Notes under the pieces: model-generated
The model's database searches: none
What the model was told of the DNA's origin: nothing
The model's input: the letters and a program-made list of their open reading frames with translations, nothing else
NCBI GenBank assembly: GCA_003151215.1
Contig: PLXB01000153.1
Coordinates: 1-6,644 of the forward strand
DNA from: Ignavibacteriota bacterium
GTDB taxonomy: Bacteria; Bacteroidota; Kapaibacteriia; Palsa-1295
DNA: 6,644 nucleotides
Reading direction: 5' to 3'
Made by a program: the position numbers and the translations under genes
Part shown: piece after piece, positions 5,804 through 6,644 of the stretch
How positions within the stretch are numbered: the first letter of the stretch is position 1
How the letters are laid out: every line of letters starts with the position of its first letter

Positions 5804-6644
5804 CTATTTATCCAGCCATACCCACTTCAGATCAATTCTATTCATCGGATCGAGCGGGTTATCTCTTACCCATGGTTGCAGCAACCGGTAATGTTCTTCG
5901 TAAAAAAGCGGAATCGCAGGCGATTCCTGTGCCATGATATTCTCAGCCTTTGCATAAAGCTTATCGCGGCTGGCTTCATCAGTTGTTTGCAAAGCTTGTT
6001 CAAAATATTTATTAAAATCATCATTATTCCATCTTGTGCTATTCGGGTAACTCTTCATCGAAGCACTCGGAGGAATAAGTTTGCCGTATTCGAGATTCAG
6101 GAAATTTTCGACTTCAGGGTAATCAGCGTACCAGCGCGTTACCCAGAGATCAAGTTTTCCATCTTCGGATTGATCTATAAGTTGTGCAGCCTGCATGACT
6201 TTCAGATCGACTTTGGCTCCAAGTGTCGTTTGCCACATATGTTGTACGGCATTGGCGATCTGTAGCGGACGCGGTTCGTTATACACTGCCAAAACGATGT
6301 TAAGGTCTTTCCCGCCTTGTCCATAGCCAGACTGTTTGAGGCAATACCGTGCACTATCGGGATTGTAAGCAATGCCATGAACCTCATCAATAGGATACTT
6401 ACTAAAACCTGGCGGAACAATCCCATTCTCAGCCGGTCCATGCGGAGCACTTTTTAAGATATATTTTACGATCTGCTCGCGATCGATTGCAAAGCTCATA
6501 GCGCGGCGCAGTGCCATATTCGAATATTGCGGGCTTGTGCAGAGAATATCGATAAAATAACTATTCATTGCCGTGACATGCTGTAATTGATATTTTTTTT
6601 CATATTGCGGCGTGAGTTTCTTCTCTGATGTTATGATCCCGGGA
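5804..6644 (-). CDS. ABC transporter substrate-binding protein, family 5 (OppA/DppA type), C-terminal part
   Basis: The frame is open from the TAG at 5806-5804 to the right edge, giving 279 residues without the N-terminus. The ATG at 6568 is internal: codons upstream of it (reading ITSEKKLTPQYEKKYQL and on) stay open and fit the protein. The segment SNMALRRAMSFAIDREQIVK is the hallmark of family 5 solute-binding proteins, and GIVPPGF, then YNPDSARYCLKQSGYGQGGK, follow as usual. Further on, LDLWVTRWYADYPEVENFLN and the end motif ESPAIPLFYEEHYRLL are also typical. Such proteins bind peptides, nickel or sugars outside the cell and deliver them to an ABC permease. The signal peptide, and with it lipoprotein status, is outside the window, and the ligand cannot be told. 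No permease or ATPase gene is visible downstream; instead lysC follows after one base. Confidence 0.9.
   Translation of the reverse strand, partial: PGIITSEKKLTPQYEKKYQLQHVTAMNSYFIDILCTSPQYSNMALRRAMSFAIDREQIVKYILKSAPHGPAENGIVPPGFSKYPIDEVHGIAYNPDSARYCLKQSGYGQGGKDLNIVLAVYNEPRPLQIANAVQHMWQTTLGAKVDLKVMQAAQLIDQSEDGKLDLWVTRWYADYPEVENFLNLEYGKLIPPSASMKSYPNSTRWNNDDFNKYFEQALQTTDEASRDKLYAKAENIMAQESPAIPLFYEEHYRLLQPWVRDNPLDPMNRIDLKWVWLDK

Noticed and set aside
5591..6265. A 224-codon open frame on the plus strand
   Set aside because: It lies antisense across the junction of two well-supported minus-strand genes, has no recognisable domain, and its composition looks like a frame shadow.
6566..6568. ATG at 6568 as the real start of the substrate-binding protein
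   Set aside because: The frame stays open to the window edge, and family 5 proteins carry well over 200 residues before the RRAMSFAIDRE motif, so the start must lie outside.

Overview
The window reads as ordinary bacterial chromosome: tightly packed genes, moderate to low GC, no insertion sequence, CRISPR array, tRNA or rRNA. Most genes lack a clear Shine-Dalgarno sequence. Two starts are GTG, and the one likely lipoprotein begins its mature part with C-K-K-D-N-P. These traits fit the Bacteroidota/Ignavibacteriota side of the tree (Ignavibacteria- or Kapabacteria-like). That placement is an inference from style, not from a marker gene.

Layout. At the left edge a minus-strand gene, probably a PfkB-family sugar or nucleoside kinase, runs out of the window and shares a 109-base divergent control region with a rightward gene train. 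The train (192-4433) has short gaps (7, 49, 32, 10 and 10 bases) and no visible terminator. It contains a thioredoxin-type arsenate reductase (arsC); an aquaporin-family channel with an altered first NPA motif; the large domain of an AtuA/DUF1446 protein; a four-helix DUF486 membrane protein; the small C-terminal AtuA domain as its own gene; and an unrecognised secreted protein, probably a lipoprotein. At 4420-4433 the train collides tail to tail, with a 14-base overlap, with a leftward pair: an aspartate kinase (lysC-like) preceded by one base by the C-terminal part of an oligopeptide/nickel-type (family 5) ABC substrate-binding protein that runs off the right edge.

How the genes may work together. 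ArsC plus a channel is a known arsenic-resistance logic: arsenate is reduced in the cytoplasm and uncharged arsenite leaves through an aquaglyceroporin, as described for arsC/aqpS of Sinorhizobium meliloti. The predicted selectivity-filter residues of this channel look wide, which fits that role. The AtuA halves belong to a family named for terpene catabolism, but no carboxylase or other atu/liu gene is visible, so the pathway is open. The most unusual points are the AtuA protein split in two with a DUF486 membrane gene between the halves, the KPA motif in the aquaporin, the KFGRTSV motif in the aspartate kinase, the one-base coupling of lysC to a transporter binding protein, and a possible internal duplication in the secreted protein.
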